From NCBI RefSeq assembly GCF_946479755.1, contig NZ_CAMLHC010000018.1, positions 102,789-166,788 of the forward strand: DNA of 64,000 nucleotides, in the 5' to 3' direction. Of this stretch, positions 9,251-18,994 are shown piece by piece; position 1 is the stretch's first letter; the number at the start of each line of letters is the position of its first letter. Under the pieces are notes generated by a model, which was given only the letters and a program-made list of their open reading frames with translations, made no database searches and was not told the DNA's origin. The DNA is from an uncultured Chitinophaga sp. GTDB taxonomy: Bacteria; Bacteroidota; Bacteroidia; Chitinophagales; Chitinophagaceae. The translations under genes were made by a program, and so were the position numbers.

Positions 9251-9664
9251 ACTAGTATTCATATCGTATTCGCACTCACTTTTTTCGCTTCGCCCTAACG
9301 ACATAACAAAGATCCGAAGCCATTACGCATTGAATGTGCGTAATCATCCTTCCGTGAAAAAAAAATTTCTGAGGCAGGGGCAGGGGGGAAATACTGCATT
9401 TTTAAAAAGCGTAGTTATACGCTTGAGGTTCAACGCAGAATATCGGACTTTTGTATTGTCAAGTTTAGTTGTTGATGATTGTACCCCAGATGTTTGTTAG
9501 ATTGTTTGTTAACCTGCCTTGCGGCCTTGCATCCATGTTACCGGAATAAGCAGTCCGGCTGTTAAGGTAAACCCCAAAAAGTTTTTTCCCCATCCAAAAC
9601 ATAGCATATTCCTTGTCTGGCGCTCTGAAAAGAGAAAGCCGGCAGGGAGTATGCTACCGTTGGA

Positions 9665-10363
9665 TCAGATCACCAGGAACCAGCAGGCGGCCAGCTGGGT
9701 AATAATCCCGATAAATAAACCGGTGTAAATCTCGAATGGCTGATGGGCATTCAGCACCATCCGCGCGGTAGCCACCACCCCGGTCACCAGGAAAGTGATC
9801 ACCAGCGGTAAAGATACGTTCATATGCATGCCCCACATGAGTGCCAGCAGGAACCCTATCACACCGCCCCAGCCGATACTATGCAGGCTGGTTTTCATAA
9901 AACTATTGGTAATAAAGGAGATAGACACGGCCAGAAAGGAACCGAGAAAAAAAGCAGTGTAAAACCGTGGCGCCCGGCCTTCCTGCAAAAAGGTGTAGAA
10001 AGCCCAGAAGTAATAAATAATGATAGCGACATACGGAATGATCCGCTCCCGCTGCGTCTTCATATACACAGAAGACACAAACCCCAGCTGCTTGCCCAGC
10101 AGCACCGTCAGCAACGGGAAAAATATAGTGATCGCCACCACGCGGAAATACAGGATGTCAAAAGCAAACTTTTTGCTCATCGGCTTAAAAGCCACCATGT
10201 ACTCCGGAATGGACTGTAATATTAAAAAGGTTACCAGCGTAGGGATAAACAGCGGATGGGTGATATAGGAAATCACCTGCGCCAGCGACCTGGCTGCAGA
10301 TGGAAATACCGGACCTTCACCGGTACGCATGTTACTTTCCGGTAACGCTTGTTCGTGCATCAT
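9665..10363 (-). CDS. PAP2-like integral membrane protein
   Basis: About 232 residues with five or six transmembrane helices. Relaxed forms of the PAP2 phosphatase motifs occur in order: YMKTQRERIIPY (motif 1), KTSLHSIG (motif 2) and ARMVLNAHQPFEIYTG (motif 3, Glu in place of the usual Asp). This suggests a divergent lipid phosphatase or a PAP2-fold protein, possibly acting on undecaprenyl or phosphatidyl phosphates. I chose the ATG at 10363, seven bases after the rpoN stop; a more upstream ATG at 10396 would overlap rpoN by 26 bases. Probably co-transcribed with rpoN. Confidence 0.7.
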   Translation of the reverse strand: MMHEQALPESNMRTGEGPVFPSAARSLAQVISYITHPLFIPTLVTFLILQSIPEYMVAFKPMSKKFAFDILYFRVVAITIFFPLLTVLLGKQLGFVSSVYMKTQRERIIPYVAIIIYYFWAFYTFLQEGRAPRFYTAFFLGSFLAVSISFITNSFMKTSLHSIGWGGVIGFLLALMWGMHMNVSLPLVITFLVTGVVATARMVLNAHQPFEIYTGLFIGIITQLAACWFLVI

Positions 10364-10370
10364 CTTGTTC

Positions 10371-11873
10371 TTATAATTCTTTACGTAAACGGGCAACCGG
10401 TATGTTCAGCTGCTCCCTGTATTTGGCCACCGTACGGCGGGCAATATTATATCCCTTGTCCTGCAGCATCTTGGTGAGATTCTCATCACTTAGCGGTTTC
10501 CGCTTGTTCTCCGCCTCTATCAGATCGGAAAGGATCTTTTTCACCTCCCGGGTAGATACTTCCTCGCCGCTGTCGGTGGACAGGGATTCGGAGAAAAAGA
10601 ACTTCAGCTTGAAAGTACCGAATTCCGTCTGTACATACTTACTGTTGGCCACACGGCTCACCGTGGAGATATCCAGCTGGGTACGGTCGGCAATGTCCTT
10701 CAGGATCATCGGTTTCATGGTGGTTTCATCACCGGTCAGGAAAAACTCCCGCTGGTAGTCCATGATAGACTCCATGGTAGACAGCAGCGTGTGCTGCCGC
10801 TGTTTGATGGCGTCGATGAACCATTTGGCAGCATCAATTTTCTGCTTGATAAACAACACGGCCTCCTTCTGGCGCTTGTCTTTCTTGTCGCCGCGGTCAT
10901 ACTCCCGCAGCATGTCCCTGTACCCGCCGGAAATCCGGAGGTCAGGCGCATTACGGGAATTCAGCGTCAGCTCCAGCTTACCGGCATTGTTCATGATGAA
11001 AAAGTCCGGCAACACATAACTCTCCGCTTTGTTGAGCGTGGCATAATTGCCGCCCGGCTTCGGGTTCAGCTTGATAATCTGATTGATGGAGGCTTTCAGG
11101 CCTTCATCGCTGAGGCTCAGCGCTTTCTGTATCTTTTCGTAGTGTTTCTTGGTAAACTCGTCGAAGTAATTCTCGAGGATCTGGTAGGCAGTGTTCACCC
11201 CCTCATCATCCTGTGGTTTCCGCTTCAGCTGCAGCAGCAGGCATTCTTTCAGGTCGGTGGCACATACGCCGGCAGGGTCAAACTCCTGGATCTTTTTGAT
11301 CAGCTCTCGGATCTCTTCTTCTGTTGTGTCTATGTTCTGGGAGAAAGAAAGGTCATCTACCATGGCGCTTACTTCGCGACGCAGGTAACCATCGTCATCG
11401 ATACTGCCGATAATATGCTCGGCGATGGCGTTCTGGTGATCGTCCAGTTCCAGCATGCCCAGCTGGCTCAGGAGATGTTCGTGGAAAGAAGTTTCCACCC
11501 GGATAGGGATGGTTTTGTTGCTCTCATCCGGATCGGGATAGTTGTCGTCCCGCAGTTTATAATCCGCCACATCATCATCTCCATCACTTACGTATTCGGA
11601 AATATCTATATTGTCGTATTCGCTCTCGCTGCCATCCGGCTCAAATTCATCCTCTTCATCGCCCTCACTGTCTGTTTTGGCGTCAAAATCCTCCTGCTCT
11701 TTGAACTCGTCTTCATGTGTGTCTTCACCGTATTCGAGGGCAGGGTTTTCTTCCAGTTCTTCTTTAATTCTTTCTTCCAGGTTGACAGTAGGAACCTGCA
11801 GCAACTTCATGAGCTGAATCTGCTGTGGTGAAAGCTTTTGTAATAACTTTTGCTGTTGTGTCTGCTTTAGCAT
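10371..11873 (-). CDS. rpoN: RNA polymerase sigma-54 factor
   Basis: 500 residues with the classic sigma-54 order. The N-terminal glutamine/leucine-rich activator-binding region (QKLSPQQIQLMKLLQVP) comes first. A long acidic linker follows at about 55-110, then the core-binding domain, the helix-turn-helix, and the RpoN box ARRTVAKYREQL close to the C-terminus. The acidic linker is long, as is common in Bacteroidota. It directs activator-dependent transcription from -24/-12 promoters. It leads a probable two-gene unit with the PAP2-like gene. Confidence 0.97.
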   Translation of the reverse strand: MLKQTQQQKLLQKLSPQQIQLMKLLQVPTVNLEERIKEELEENPALEYGEDTHEDEFKEQEDFDAKTDSEGDEEDEFEPDGSESEYDNIDISEYVSDGDDDVADYKLRDDNYPDPDESNKTIPIRVETSFHEHLLSQLGMLELDDHQNAIAEHIIGSIDDDGYLRREVSAMVDDLSFSQNIDTTEEEIRELIKKIQEFDPAGVCATDLKECLLLQLKRKPQDDEGVNTAYQILENYFDEFTKKHYEKIQKALSLSDEGLKASINQIIKLNPKPGGNYATLNKAESYVLPDFFIMNNAGKLELTLNSRNAPDLRISGGYRDMLREYDRGDKKDKRQKEAVLFIKQKIDAAKWFIDAIKQRQHTLLSTMESIMDYQREFFLTGDETTMKPMILKDIADRTQLDISTVSRVANSKYVQTEFGTFKLKFFFSESLSTDSGEEVSTREVKKILSDLIEAENKRKPLSDENLTKMLQDKGYNIARRTVAKYREQLNIPVARLRKEL

Positions 11874-11893
11874 AATAATCGTTCCCTACAGGG

Positions 11894-11901
11894 CAAAATT
11901 A
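11894..11901 (-). promoter_or_regulatory. Bacteroidota -7 element of rpoN
   Basis: Reads TAATTTTG on the minus strand, 20 bases upstream of the rpoN start. Confidence 0.45.
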
Positions 11902-11990
11902 ATAAGTATAAGGTTAACGATAGCCTTACCGCCTTTAGCAGTCCACAGTCAGCGGTCATTACCGGCAACGGTGGCAGCTAATTCCGGGGG

Positions 11991-12590
11991 CTATAGGTCC
12001 AGTTCCAATTGCTCCGGCAGCAGGCGGAACGACTTGCGATGGTAAGGTGTGTCACCAAACTCCCGCAGGGCGTCGCGATGTTGCCGCGTCGGATAGCCTT
12101 TGTTTTCATTCCAGCCAAAATGCGGATACTCCTGGTGCAGCTGCTGCATGTACTCGTCACGGTACGTCTTGGCCAGAATGGAGGCTGCGGCAATGGATGC
12201 GTATTTGCCATCTCCCTGGACAATGCAGGCAAAAGGTACTTTGCCGTAGGCATAAAACCGGTTACCGTCGATGATGATAAATTCCGGCTGCCGGCTCAAC
12301 TGTTCCAGTGCCAGGTGCATCGCCCTGAAAGAGGCTTTCAGTATGTTTATCTTGTCTATTTCCACATTGTCTACACTGGCTACAGCATAATGCAATGCTT
12401 CTTTTTCTATCACTCCCCGCAACAGGTCCCGGTCTGCCGCTGTCAGTTGTTTGGAATCATTGAGGAGCGGGTGACTGAAACCTGCCGGTAATATCACGGC
12501 GGCAGCAAACACAGGGCCCGCAAGGCACCCTCTGCCGGCTTCGTCACAGCCAGCCTCCAATAATTCGTCCTGATAATGAGATAGTAGCAA
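11991..12590 (-). CDS. rnhB: Ribonuclease HII
   Basis: A 199-residue type 2 RNase H that nicks RNA-DNA hybrids and removes misincorporated ribonucleotides. The active-site motif [12 protein letters not shown] sits near residue 17, and further acidic metal ligands follow in [15 protein letters not shown] and the central [20 protein letters not shown] segment typical of RnhB. Normal family length. It lies 117 bases upstream of rpoN on the same strand but is probably transcribed separately. Confidence 0.95.
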   Translation of the reverse strand: MLLSHYQDELLEAGCDEAGRGCLAGPVFAAAVILPAGFSHPLLNDSKQLTAADRDLLRGVIEKEALHYAVASVDNVEIDKINILKASFRAMHLALEQLSRQPEFIIIDGNRFYAYGKVPFACIVQGDGKYASIAAASILAKTYRDEYMQQLHQEYPHFGWNENKGYPTRQHRDALREFGDTPYHRKSFRLLPEQLELDL

Positions 12591-12664
12591 ATCCGGTTCT
12601 GTTTAAGACGGGTAAAATTACAAGATTAATGTTAAGGAACAAGGAATCCCGAATTTTACACAGC

Positions 12665-13108
12665 TTACTGGGAATCACGTTTGAACAGGTCTTTGAAATC
12701 CTGTTTGAAATCCGTCCACTCTTTATCAGATTTTTTCATCAGCTCATCAGCAGCCTTACGGGTGCTGTCCCACGCATCGGCGCTGCTGTTCTGCACATCT
12801 TTCATCTTTTTGTTCATCTCCACTTTCAGGTCCTCCAGCTTTTTACGCGCCTCCCTGCTTTTCTCCGTACCTTCTTTTTTCAACTCCTCGCTGGTCTGGT
12901 CTATCTGTTTGATCCGCTCCCGGATCGCGTCTTCCGCCTGTTTTTTCTGCTCGTTGAGATAGTCACCCGTGCTATTGGCGGCATTTTTTACATCCTCCTT
13001 CAGCTTGGCCGCGTCTTCCTTCATCTCCTCCCGCTTCTCTTCCTGCTGTTTGTTCTCATTGCACGCCAAAAACGCAGCTACACCCATTATTAACATTATT
13101 TTTTTCAT
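12665..13108 (-). CDS. Coiled-coil lipoprotein, apolipoprotein/LEA-like
   Basis: I take the ATG at 13108, giving 147 residues, because it directly precedes a lipoprotein signal (MKKIMLIMGVAAFLAC). A longer frame upstream would bury this signal inside the protein. After the lipid-anchored Cys the sequence is almost entirely charged heptad-like helix rich in Lys, Glu and Gln (for example EEMKEDAAKLKEDVKN), resembling LEA or apolipoprotein-type amphipathic helices. No enzyme motif. Probably a periplasm-facing structural or stress protein; the function is not known. Confidence 0.7.
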   Translation of the reverse strand: MKKIMLIMGVAAFLACNENKQQEEKREEMKEDAAKLKEDVKNAANSTGDYLNEQKKQAEDAIRERIKQIDQTSEELKKEGTEKSREARKKLEDLKVEMNKKMKDVQNSSADAWDSTRKAADELMKKSDKEWTDFKQDFKDLFKRDSQ

Positions 13109-13342
13109 GATCAACAGATTTAAACAATTAAAAAAATATAGGTTTTTAAATTTTTGGCACGCCTTGTTGCGTTGCTCCCTTTTATCAAAACATATTCCAG
13201 TTTTTTTGTTCACTGCCCCGACATATTATTTACAACAGAAAAAAAACATGTATGAATTATTAATATAATTTAAAAAGACAAACTACCGGGGAAGATCCTA
13301 CTCAATATGCCCCATCCATGCGTCCGTTAACAAAAAAATAGC

Positions 13343-13350
13343 TAGGTTTG
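13343..13350 (+). promoter_or_regulatory. Bacteroidota -7 element of the S46 peptidase gene
   Basis: TAGGTTTG, 29 bases upstream of the ATG at 13380. Confidence 0.5.
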
Positions 13351-13379
13351 AGGTCCTTTTATAACAAAACCAAACTGAT

Positions 13380-15542
13380 ATGAGAAAAAAACTACTGGTT
13401 TTGCTCTTGCTGCTTAGCGTAAGTATTAAATGGGCAAAAGCAGACGAGGGCATGTGGCTCCCTTATTTACTGGGCCAGCAGACCTACAATGACATGGTCA
13501 AAAAAGGTCTTAAACTGACCAAGGAACAGCTGTACAGCATCAACAAGGCGTCCCTGAAAGATGCGATCGTGATCTTCGGCGGCGGTTGCACCGGTGAAAT
13601 AGTAAGCAATGAAGGCCTCATCTTCACCAACCATCACTGCGGCTACGGCGCCATCGCGGCAGCCAGCTCAGTAGAACATAACTATCTCAAAAACGGTTTC
13701 TACGCAAAAAATAAACAGGAGGAGATTGCTTCCCCCATGCTGTCTGTCCAGTTCCTGGTGAAAGTGGAAGACGTTACCAAAGATGTGGAATCCCAGCTGA
13801 AAGGGCTCAGCGGTGCCGACAGAATGAAAAAAGAACAGGAAGCCTATGCCGGCATCATCACCAAAGCCACTACCGGTACCGAATATGAAGCGAAAGTAGT
13901 GCCGATGTTCAAAGGCAACCAATACCTGATGTTCGTGTACGAGCGCTTTAAAGATATCCGCCTGGTAGGAACTCCGCCGGAAAGCGTGGGTAAATTCGGC
14001 GGCGACACCGATAACTGGGAATGGCCCCGCCACACCGGCGACTTCTCCGTTTTCCGGGTGTATGCCACCAAAGACGGTAAACCAGCCGCTTACTCCAAAG
14101 ACAACGTGCCCCTGAAGCCTAAACACTTCCTGCCGGTATCGATCAAAGGCGTGAAAGAAAACGATTACGCCATGATCTTCGGATACCCCGGCGGCACCAA
14201 CCGTTACGAAACTTCCTACGGTCTCAAACTGAAAACAGAAGTGGAAAACCCGTCCCTCGTAAACCTGCGCGACGTCAGGCTCAAAGCCATGATGGAGCAA
14301 ATGGTGAAAGACCCGGCGGTGAAACTGCAGCTGGCGTCTTCTTACGCCGGTATCGCCAACTACTGGAAATTTTTTGACGGCGAAACCAAACAGCTGAAAC
14401 AACACCACGTACTGGAAGATAAAGAAAAAAATGAAGCTGCCTTCGCGAAATGGGCCCAGGACAAACCTGAATTTGCCAATATCATGAACGACTACGCAGC
14501 AGCCTATAAAGCATGGTCACCCTACGCGAAACACCGCGTATACCTCACTGAAGGCGTTCTCGGCTCTCCGGTAGCTGCTTATGCCGCCACCCTGATGGCG
14601 CTCGAAAAAGCCCTCGTAACACCCGGCGCTCCTAAAGACGCTGTTCAACAGGCGGCTGCCGCTGCTGATAAGGCACGCACCGGCTTCCTCGAAGGGGAAA
14701 ACAAACCCAGCGACCAGAAAATACTGGCAGCTACTGCCCGCATGTTCTACAACGACGTACCGAAAGATCAGCAGCCTACCGGTTACTTCGAAACGCTGAA
14801 AAGCAAATTCGGCAGCCTCGAAGAAGACAACACCTGGAAACTCTGGGCCGCCTCCCTGATGAACAACACCATCATCTTCGACGACGCGAAATGGAAAGCG
14901 TTTATCGCCAACCCCGACGCCGTAACCCTGCAGAACGATCCGATATTCAACTACGCCAGCACCTTCATCAAAAACTACGGTGGTAAATATCAGCCGATCT
15001 ACAGCCAGTTCATGATGAAAAACAATGACCTGGGCCGCGAATACCTGAAAGGCGTGATGCAGATGCAGCCTAACGGTAACAGATACCCGGATGCCAACTT
15101 CACCATGCGCCTCTCTTATGGCCAGGTGAAAGCATACTCCCCGCGCGATGCCGTACACTACGACTACGCCACCACTATGAAAGGTGTGATCGAGAAATAT
15201 GTGCCGGGCGACTATGAATTTGACCTGCCGGCCAACTACATGGACCTGTACAACAAAAAAGACTTCGGTCAGTATAAAGACACCAAACGCAATGACGTAG
15301 TAGTGGGCTTCATCACCACCAACGATATCACCGGCGGTAACTCCGGTTCCCCTGTGATCAACGCTAACGGTGAACTGATCGGCCTCGCTTTCGACGGCAA
15401 CTACGAAGCGCTGAGCCACAAAATCCAGTTTGACGCCGACTACAACCGCACTATCTGCGTAGATGTACGCTATGTGCTGTGGTGCATCGAAAAACTGGGT
15501 GGTGCCAAAAACATCATCAATGAGCTGAAGCTGGTAAAATAA
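13380..15542 (+). CDS. dpp7: S46-family dipeptidyl-peptidase, DPP7 type
   Basis: A 720-residue periplasmic serine dipeptidyl-peptidase with a signal peptide ending near KWAKA. The catalytic His is in TNHHCGYGA (residue 86) and the nucleophile Ser in GGNSGSPV (residue 655). Downstream, the segment GLAFDGNYEA has Gly at residue 673. In this family an Arg at the equivalent place marks DPP11 (acidic P1), while Gly marks DPP7 (hydrophobic P1), so DPP7-like specificity is expected. These enzymes release dipeptides from peptides in non-fermenting Bacteroidota. Own -7 element upstream and strong terminator downstream: a single-gene unit. Confidence 0.93.
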   Translation: MRKKLLVLLLLLSVSIKWAKADEGMWLPYLLGQQTYNDMVKKGLKLTKEQLYSINKASLKDAIVIFGGGCTGEIVSNEGLIFTNHHCGYGAIAAASSVEHNYLKNGFYAKNKQEEIASPMLSVQFLVKVEDVTKDVESQLKGLSGADRMKKEQEAYAGIITKATTGTEYEAKVVPMFKGNQYLMFVYERFKDIRLVGTPPESVGKFGGDTDNWEWPRHTGDFSVFRVYATKDGKPAAYSKDNVPLKPKHFLPVSIKGVKENDYAMIFGYPGGTNRYETSYGLKLKTEVENPSLVNLRDVRLKAMMEQMVKDPAVKLQLASSYAGIANYWKFFDGETKQLKQHHVLEDKEKNEAAFAKWAQDKPEFANIMNDYAAAYKAWSPYAKHRVYLTEGVLGSPVAAYAATLMALEKALVTPGAPKDAVQQAAAAADKARTGFLEGENKPSDQKILAATARMFYNDVPKDQQPTGYFETLKSKFGSLEEDNTWKLWAASLMNNTIIFDDAKWKAFIANPDAVTLQNDPIFNYASTFIKNYGGKYQPIYSQFMMKNNDLGREYLKGVMQMQPNGNRYPDANFTMRLSYGQVKAYSPRDAVHYDYATTMKGVIEKYVPGDYEFDLPANYMDLYNKKDFGQYKDTKRNDVVVGFITTNDITGGNSGSPVINANGELIGLAFDGNYEALSHKIQFDADYNRTICVDVRYVLWCIEKLGGAKNIINELKLVK

Positions 15543-15564
15543 GCCTTGCCTGCTCAAAATATAC

Positions 15565-15599
15565 ATCCCGTTCCGGCAATACCGGAACGGGATTTTTTT
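15565..15599 (+). terminator. Intrinsic terminator of the S46 peptidase gene
   Basis: Perfect 12-bp stem (15565-15576 with 15582-15593), 5-base loop, then a T-run to 15599. Confidence 0.9.
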
Positions 15600-15682
15600 A
15601 TGCCCGGCCACCAAACATTTCCCTTCCGCAGGGTGTTATCCCCAGTAAATAACCGCCTGATCTGAAAACTCAACAACCGTGC

Positions 15683-16858
15683 ATGCATAAACGAAATATC
15701 CGACTGGCCGCCTTTTTCCTGTGCTTTTGTACGGCTATTCCCCTGGCCTATGCAGGGGACAGACCTGTCAGCGATACTACCATCACCAAAGACACTACCG
15801 CCATCAAACCGGGATTTCTGAAGAAAATAACACTGGGCGGCGTATTCCAGGCGCGATATACCGTTTCCCTCAATTCCAATGTGGATGTAAACGGCACCCA
15901 TCAGGCGGACGCGGAGAAAGAAGTGGTGCGTAACAGCTTCAGTCTCAAACGGGCACGCCTCCAGGTGAAGGCGCAGGTGAGCGACCGGTTCCAGGCGGGC
16001 GTACTGGTCAACCTCGCCGACTTCGCCAGCGACCCTAAAGGAAAAGTGCTGGAAAACGCTTTTATTTCCTACCGGTGGAATGACGCCGTTAACTTCACCG
16101 TGGGCCAGTTCAGGCCTTCCTTTGGCCTGGAAGACCTCTATCCGGTAGATATCATCCAGTCCATGGATTTCTCCAATCAATACTATGCCTTTGGGAATAA
16201 CGGCTGGCAAAGCTTCCAGGTAGGCGTGTCCATGTTCGGCACCTTCCGGAAAAATACGGCGCTGCCCATTAAATATGCCGTTTCGGCGGTCAATGGGAAC
16301 AATCGCAACCAGGTAGCTGACGATGATAACGGCAAACTGGCTTCCGCCCGGCTGGAATTTGGCGATATGAACAAGCTGTCACTCGGCCTGAACGGCGGGG
16401 CAGGCACAGTAAAAAAACACAGCGTATATGCGTTCGGGGTAGACTTCAGCGGCGTGATTCCGCTGGCGGAAAAATTTGATCTGCAGCTGCAGTCAGAGTT
16501 TAAGCAGGGAACGAACCCCCGCTTGTTTTACGGGATGGCAGACAGTCTCCGTAAAGGCCCGCTGAGCCAATACGCGATGCACGGTGTTTACCTGTTGCCT
16601 AACTTCCGTTACAAGATCAACTACCACAAGCTCACCTCCATCGAAGTGTCTATGCGCTATGAATATTTTAACGACGATTTCCGGCATAGCGGCAACGCCC
16701 GCCGGACCTACATTCCCATGATCAGCCTGGCTTTCCTGAAGGACTACGGCGGCCGTATTCAGCTGGGGATGCAGATCGACAATTACGACCGGGATATTCC
16801 CGGAACGAAAACACACAACAGTAACCTGATGATCGTACAGGTACAATGCAGAATATAA
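15683..16858 (+). CDS. OprP/OprO-type outer-membrane porin
   Basis: 391 residues with a signal peptide ending at PLAYA. The mature part has alternating beta-strands typical of the phosphate-selective porin O/P family, including the hallmark RARLQVKAQVSDRFQAGV and the FTVGQFRPSFGLEDLY segments. Such trimeric 16-strand barrels pass small anions. The gene ends 12 bases before a dicarboxylate transporter gene and heads a run ending in sdhCAB. In this context C4-dicarboxylates seem likelier substrates than phosphate, which is an inference from neighbours. Confidence 0.85.
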   Translation: MHKRNIRLAAFFLCFCTAIPLAYAGDRPVSDTTITKDTTAIKPGFLKKITLGGVFQARYTVSLNSNVDVNGTHQADAEKEVVRNSFSLKRARLQVKAQVSDRFQAGVLVNLADFASDPKGKVLENAFISYRWNDAVNFTVGQFRPSFGLEDLYPVDIIQSMDFSNQYYAFGNNGWQSFQVGVSMFGTFRKNTALPIKYAVSAVNGNNRNQVADDDNGKLASARLEFGDMNKLSLGLNGGAGTVKKHSVYAFGVDFSGVIPLAEKFDLQLQSEFKQGTNPRLFYGMADSLRKGPLSQYAMHGVYLLPNFRYKINYHKLTSIEVSMRYEYFNDDFRHSGNARRTYIPMISLAFLKDYGGRIQLGMQIDNYDRDIPGTKTHNSNLMIVQVQCRI

Positions 16859-16870
16859 AAGGCCATTATC

Positions 16871-18301
16871 ATGAAAGAAATCAAGTATCTACAGCTGTTG
16901 GTCACGGTTATTTTCGGTGTTATTATCTGGCTGATTCCGCCGCCGGCGGGCGTAACGCCGGAAGCCTGGCATCTGCTGGCTATTTTCCTGTCCACTATCC
17001 TCGGCATTATTCTCAAAGCGGCCTCCATGGGAACGATGTCCATAATGGCCATCACCCTCGTGGCACTGAGCGGCGTGTTAGCGCCCGGAAACCCCGGCAA
17101 GTCTATTACCCTGGCGCTCAGTAGTTTCGGGGACAAGGTAATTTGGCTGATCGGCATTTCTTTTTTTATCGCCCGTGGGTTTATTAAAACCGGGTTGGGT
17201 AAACGTATCGCCTATATTTTTATCCGCATCTTCGGTAAAAGCTCGCTGGGACTGGCTTACGGCCTGGGCCTGGCCGACCTGGTGCTGGCGCCGGCGGTGC
17301 CCAGCAACACGGCAAGGGGAGGAGGCATCATTTATCCCATCATGAAATCCATGGCCATGAACTTTGGTTCACTGCCGGAAGATCCTGCCACCCATCGCAA
17401 ACTAGGCGGCTTTCTGACGCTAAGCAGCTATAATATGAACCTCATCACTTCATCGCTTTTTCTCACCGGCACCGCCAGTAATCCCATGTGTCAGAAATTC
17501 GCCAAAAATATGGGCATCGATATCACATGGATGTCGTGGTTTGCTGCCGCGTTGGTGCCGGCCGCGCTGTCTGTCATCGTGGTGCCGTTTGTGCTGTATA
17601 AAGTATATCCGCCAGAGCTGAAGTCTACCGGCGATGCGCCGGCGATGGCGGCGGAGAAACTGAAGGAAATGGGGCCGGTGCATAAAAACGAGTGGCTGAT
17701 GCTATTGGCTTTTGTGATCCTGCTGTTGCTGTGGATCACCGGCGATCTTTTTGGGATAGACGCTACCACTACCGCGCTTATCGGATTGGTGTTCCTGCTG
17801 CTGTCGCAGGTGCTGGACTGGGAAGATGTGAAGTCTGAAAAAGGCGCCTGGGACACGATCGTATGGTTTTCCGCCCTGGTGATGATGGCCAGTTTTCTGA
17901 ACTCGCTGGGTTTCATTCCCTGGTTCAGCGACCTTATTAAAAAGCAGGTGGGCGGTATGCAGTGGATGGTGGCTTTCCCGATCATCGTGCTGGTTTACTT
18001 CTACAGTCATTACATCTTTGCGAGCGCTACGGCGCATGTGGCGGCCATGTATTCGGCCTTCCTGGCGGTGGGTATTTCTGTGGGCATACCAGGCACGCTG
18101 CTGGCCCTGGTGCTGGGTTTCTGCGGCGGTATCTTCGGCACGCTGACCCACTACGGGCATGGCCCGGCGCCGGTATTCTTCGGCAGCACTTACGTGGAGC
18201 TGAAAGACTGGTGGAAATGCGGATTTCTGCTGAGCATCGTGTATATCATTCTCTGGATGGGCATTGGCGCCGGCTGGTGGAAGGTATTGGGCATCTGGTA
18301 A
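16871..18301 (+). CDS. DASS-family dicarboxylate transporter
   Basis: A 476-residue polytopic membrane protein with about 11-12 helices, of the divalent anion:sodium symporter (SLC13-like) family and the CitT / 2-oxoglutarate-malate translocator branch. Family signatures are the SNTARGGGIIYPI stretch near residue 144, the FLTGTASNP motif in the first half and the HYGHGPAPV motif near the end. It should exchange or symport C4-dicarboxylates or related di- and tricarboxylates across the inner membrane. It lies 12 bases after the porin and 18 bases before sdhC, strongly implying one operon supplying succinate, fumarate or malate. Confidence 0.9.
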   Translation: MKEIKYLQLLVTVIFGVIIWLIPPPAGVTPEAWHLLAIFLSTILGIILKAASMGTMSIMAITLVALSGVLAPGNPGKSITLALSSFGDKVIWLIGISFFIARGFIKTGLGKRIAYIFIRIFGKSSLGLAYGLGLADLVLAPAVPSNTARGGGIIYPIMKSMAMNFGSLPEDPATHRKLGGFLTLSSYNMNLITSSLFLTGTASNPMCQKFAKNMGIDITWMSWFAAALVPAALSVIVVPFVLYKVYPPELKSTGDAPAMAAEKLKEMGPVHKNEWLMLLAFVILLLLWITGDLFGIDATTTALIGLVFLLLSQVLDWEDVKSEKGAWDTIVWFSALVMMASFLNSLGFIPWFSDLIKKQVGGMQWMVAFPIIVLVYFYSHYIFASATAHVAAMYSAFLAVGISVGIPGTLLALVLGFCGGIFGTLTHYGHGPAPVFFGSTYVELKDWWKCGFLLSIVYIILWMGIGAGWWKVLGIW

Positions 18302-18319
18302 ACATCTAAATATCAAGCT

Positions 18320-18988
18320 ATGGGTCAATGGCGACAAAAAACATTAACCAGGAAAAACTGGATGGCGTTGACAGGGTTGTTCCTGTGTTTCTTTCTCGTT
18401 ATTCACCTGCTGGGAAACCTGCAGCTGATGCTGCCCGACGAAAGGGCGCATCTGCAATTCAACGCCTATTCCCACCTGTTGTCCGGCAATATCCTCATCA
18501 GGATTATTTCATGGGTGTTGTATGCAAGTATTATCGCGCATGTGGTATACGCCATCGTTATAACGTTGACGAATAAACGCTCCCGTGATGTCAAATATCA
18601 CTATGACAGGCGGGGCGAGGTGAGTAAGTGGTACACCCGTAATATGGGTGTGCTGGGTACTATCATTTTTGTATTCCTGGTGATTCATTTCCGCGATTTC
18701 TGGTATGTGTACAAGTTTGGTTCGCTGCCGTTGGACGAAAGGGGTAATAAAGACCTGTACCGGCTGGTGGTAGCCGTATACAGCGAAACATGGTATGTGC
18801 TGGTGTACGTGTTGTGCATGGTGGCGCTGTGTTATCATTTGTTGCATGGTTTCTTCAGTGCCGCCAGAACACTGGGGGTATATCACCCGCGTTATGTGAA
18901 GTGGGTAAGGGTGATCGGTTGGATATACAGCGTGGGCATCTGCGCGGCTTTCGCGTGGATACCGATTTATGTTCACTTCTTAAAATAA
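18320..18988 (+). CDS. sdhC: Succinate dehydrogenase / fumarate reductase cytochrome b subunit
   Basis: A 222-residue membrane anchor with five predicted helices, matching the single-subunit diheme cytochrome b558 type (type B). Candidate heme-ligating histidines fall in FLVIHLLGN, AYSHLL, IIAHVV, FLVIHFRDFW and CYHLLHG. It carries electrons between the flavoprotein/iron-sulfur head and menaquinone. It sits 6 bases before sdhA in the C-A-B order typical of Bacteroidota. Confidence 0.95.
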   Translation: MGQWRQKTLTRKNWMALTGLFLCFFLVIHLLGNLQLMLPDERAHLQFNAYSHLLSGNILIRIISWVLYASIIAHVVYAIVITLTNKRSRDVKYHYDRRGEVSKWYTRNMGVLGTIIFVFLVIHFRDFWYVYKFGSLPLDERGNKDLYRLVVAVYSETWYVLVYVLCMVALCYHLLHGFFSAARTLGVYHPRYVKWVRVIGWIYSVGICAAFAWIPIYVHFLK

Positions 18989-18994
18989 TGGGTT

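Larger units (their letters stand above)
9132..9664. other. Intergenic region upstream of recA
   Basis: A 533-base A+T-rich gap between recA and the PAP2-like gene, both on the minus strand. It holds the recA -7 box and a palindrome with three copies of TGCTAAA. The rest shows no protein family, RNA gene or repeat that I recognise. One 105-codon open frame here has a composition unlike its neighbours and is not called. Confidence 0.6.

Noticed and set aside
9183..9500. 105-codon plus-strand open frame upstream of recA
   Set aside because: It covers the recA promoter region and palindrome, has unusual composition and no recognisable motif, and has no promoter of its own.
10363..10396. Longer N-terminus for the PAP2-like protein starting at 10396
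   Set aside because: It would overlap the rpoN coding sequence by 26 bases; the ATG at 10363 just after the rpoN stop is more natural.
13155..13175. Sigma-54-like promoter (TTGGCACG followed by TTGC)
   Set aside because: The spacing between the GG and GC elements is 11 bases instead of the strict 10, and it lies about 215 bases from the next plus-strand gene, which has its own -7 box.
13109..13213. 35-residue N-terminal extension of the coiled-coil lipoprotein
   Set aside because: It would place the lipoprotein signal inside the protein, which is not functional for export.
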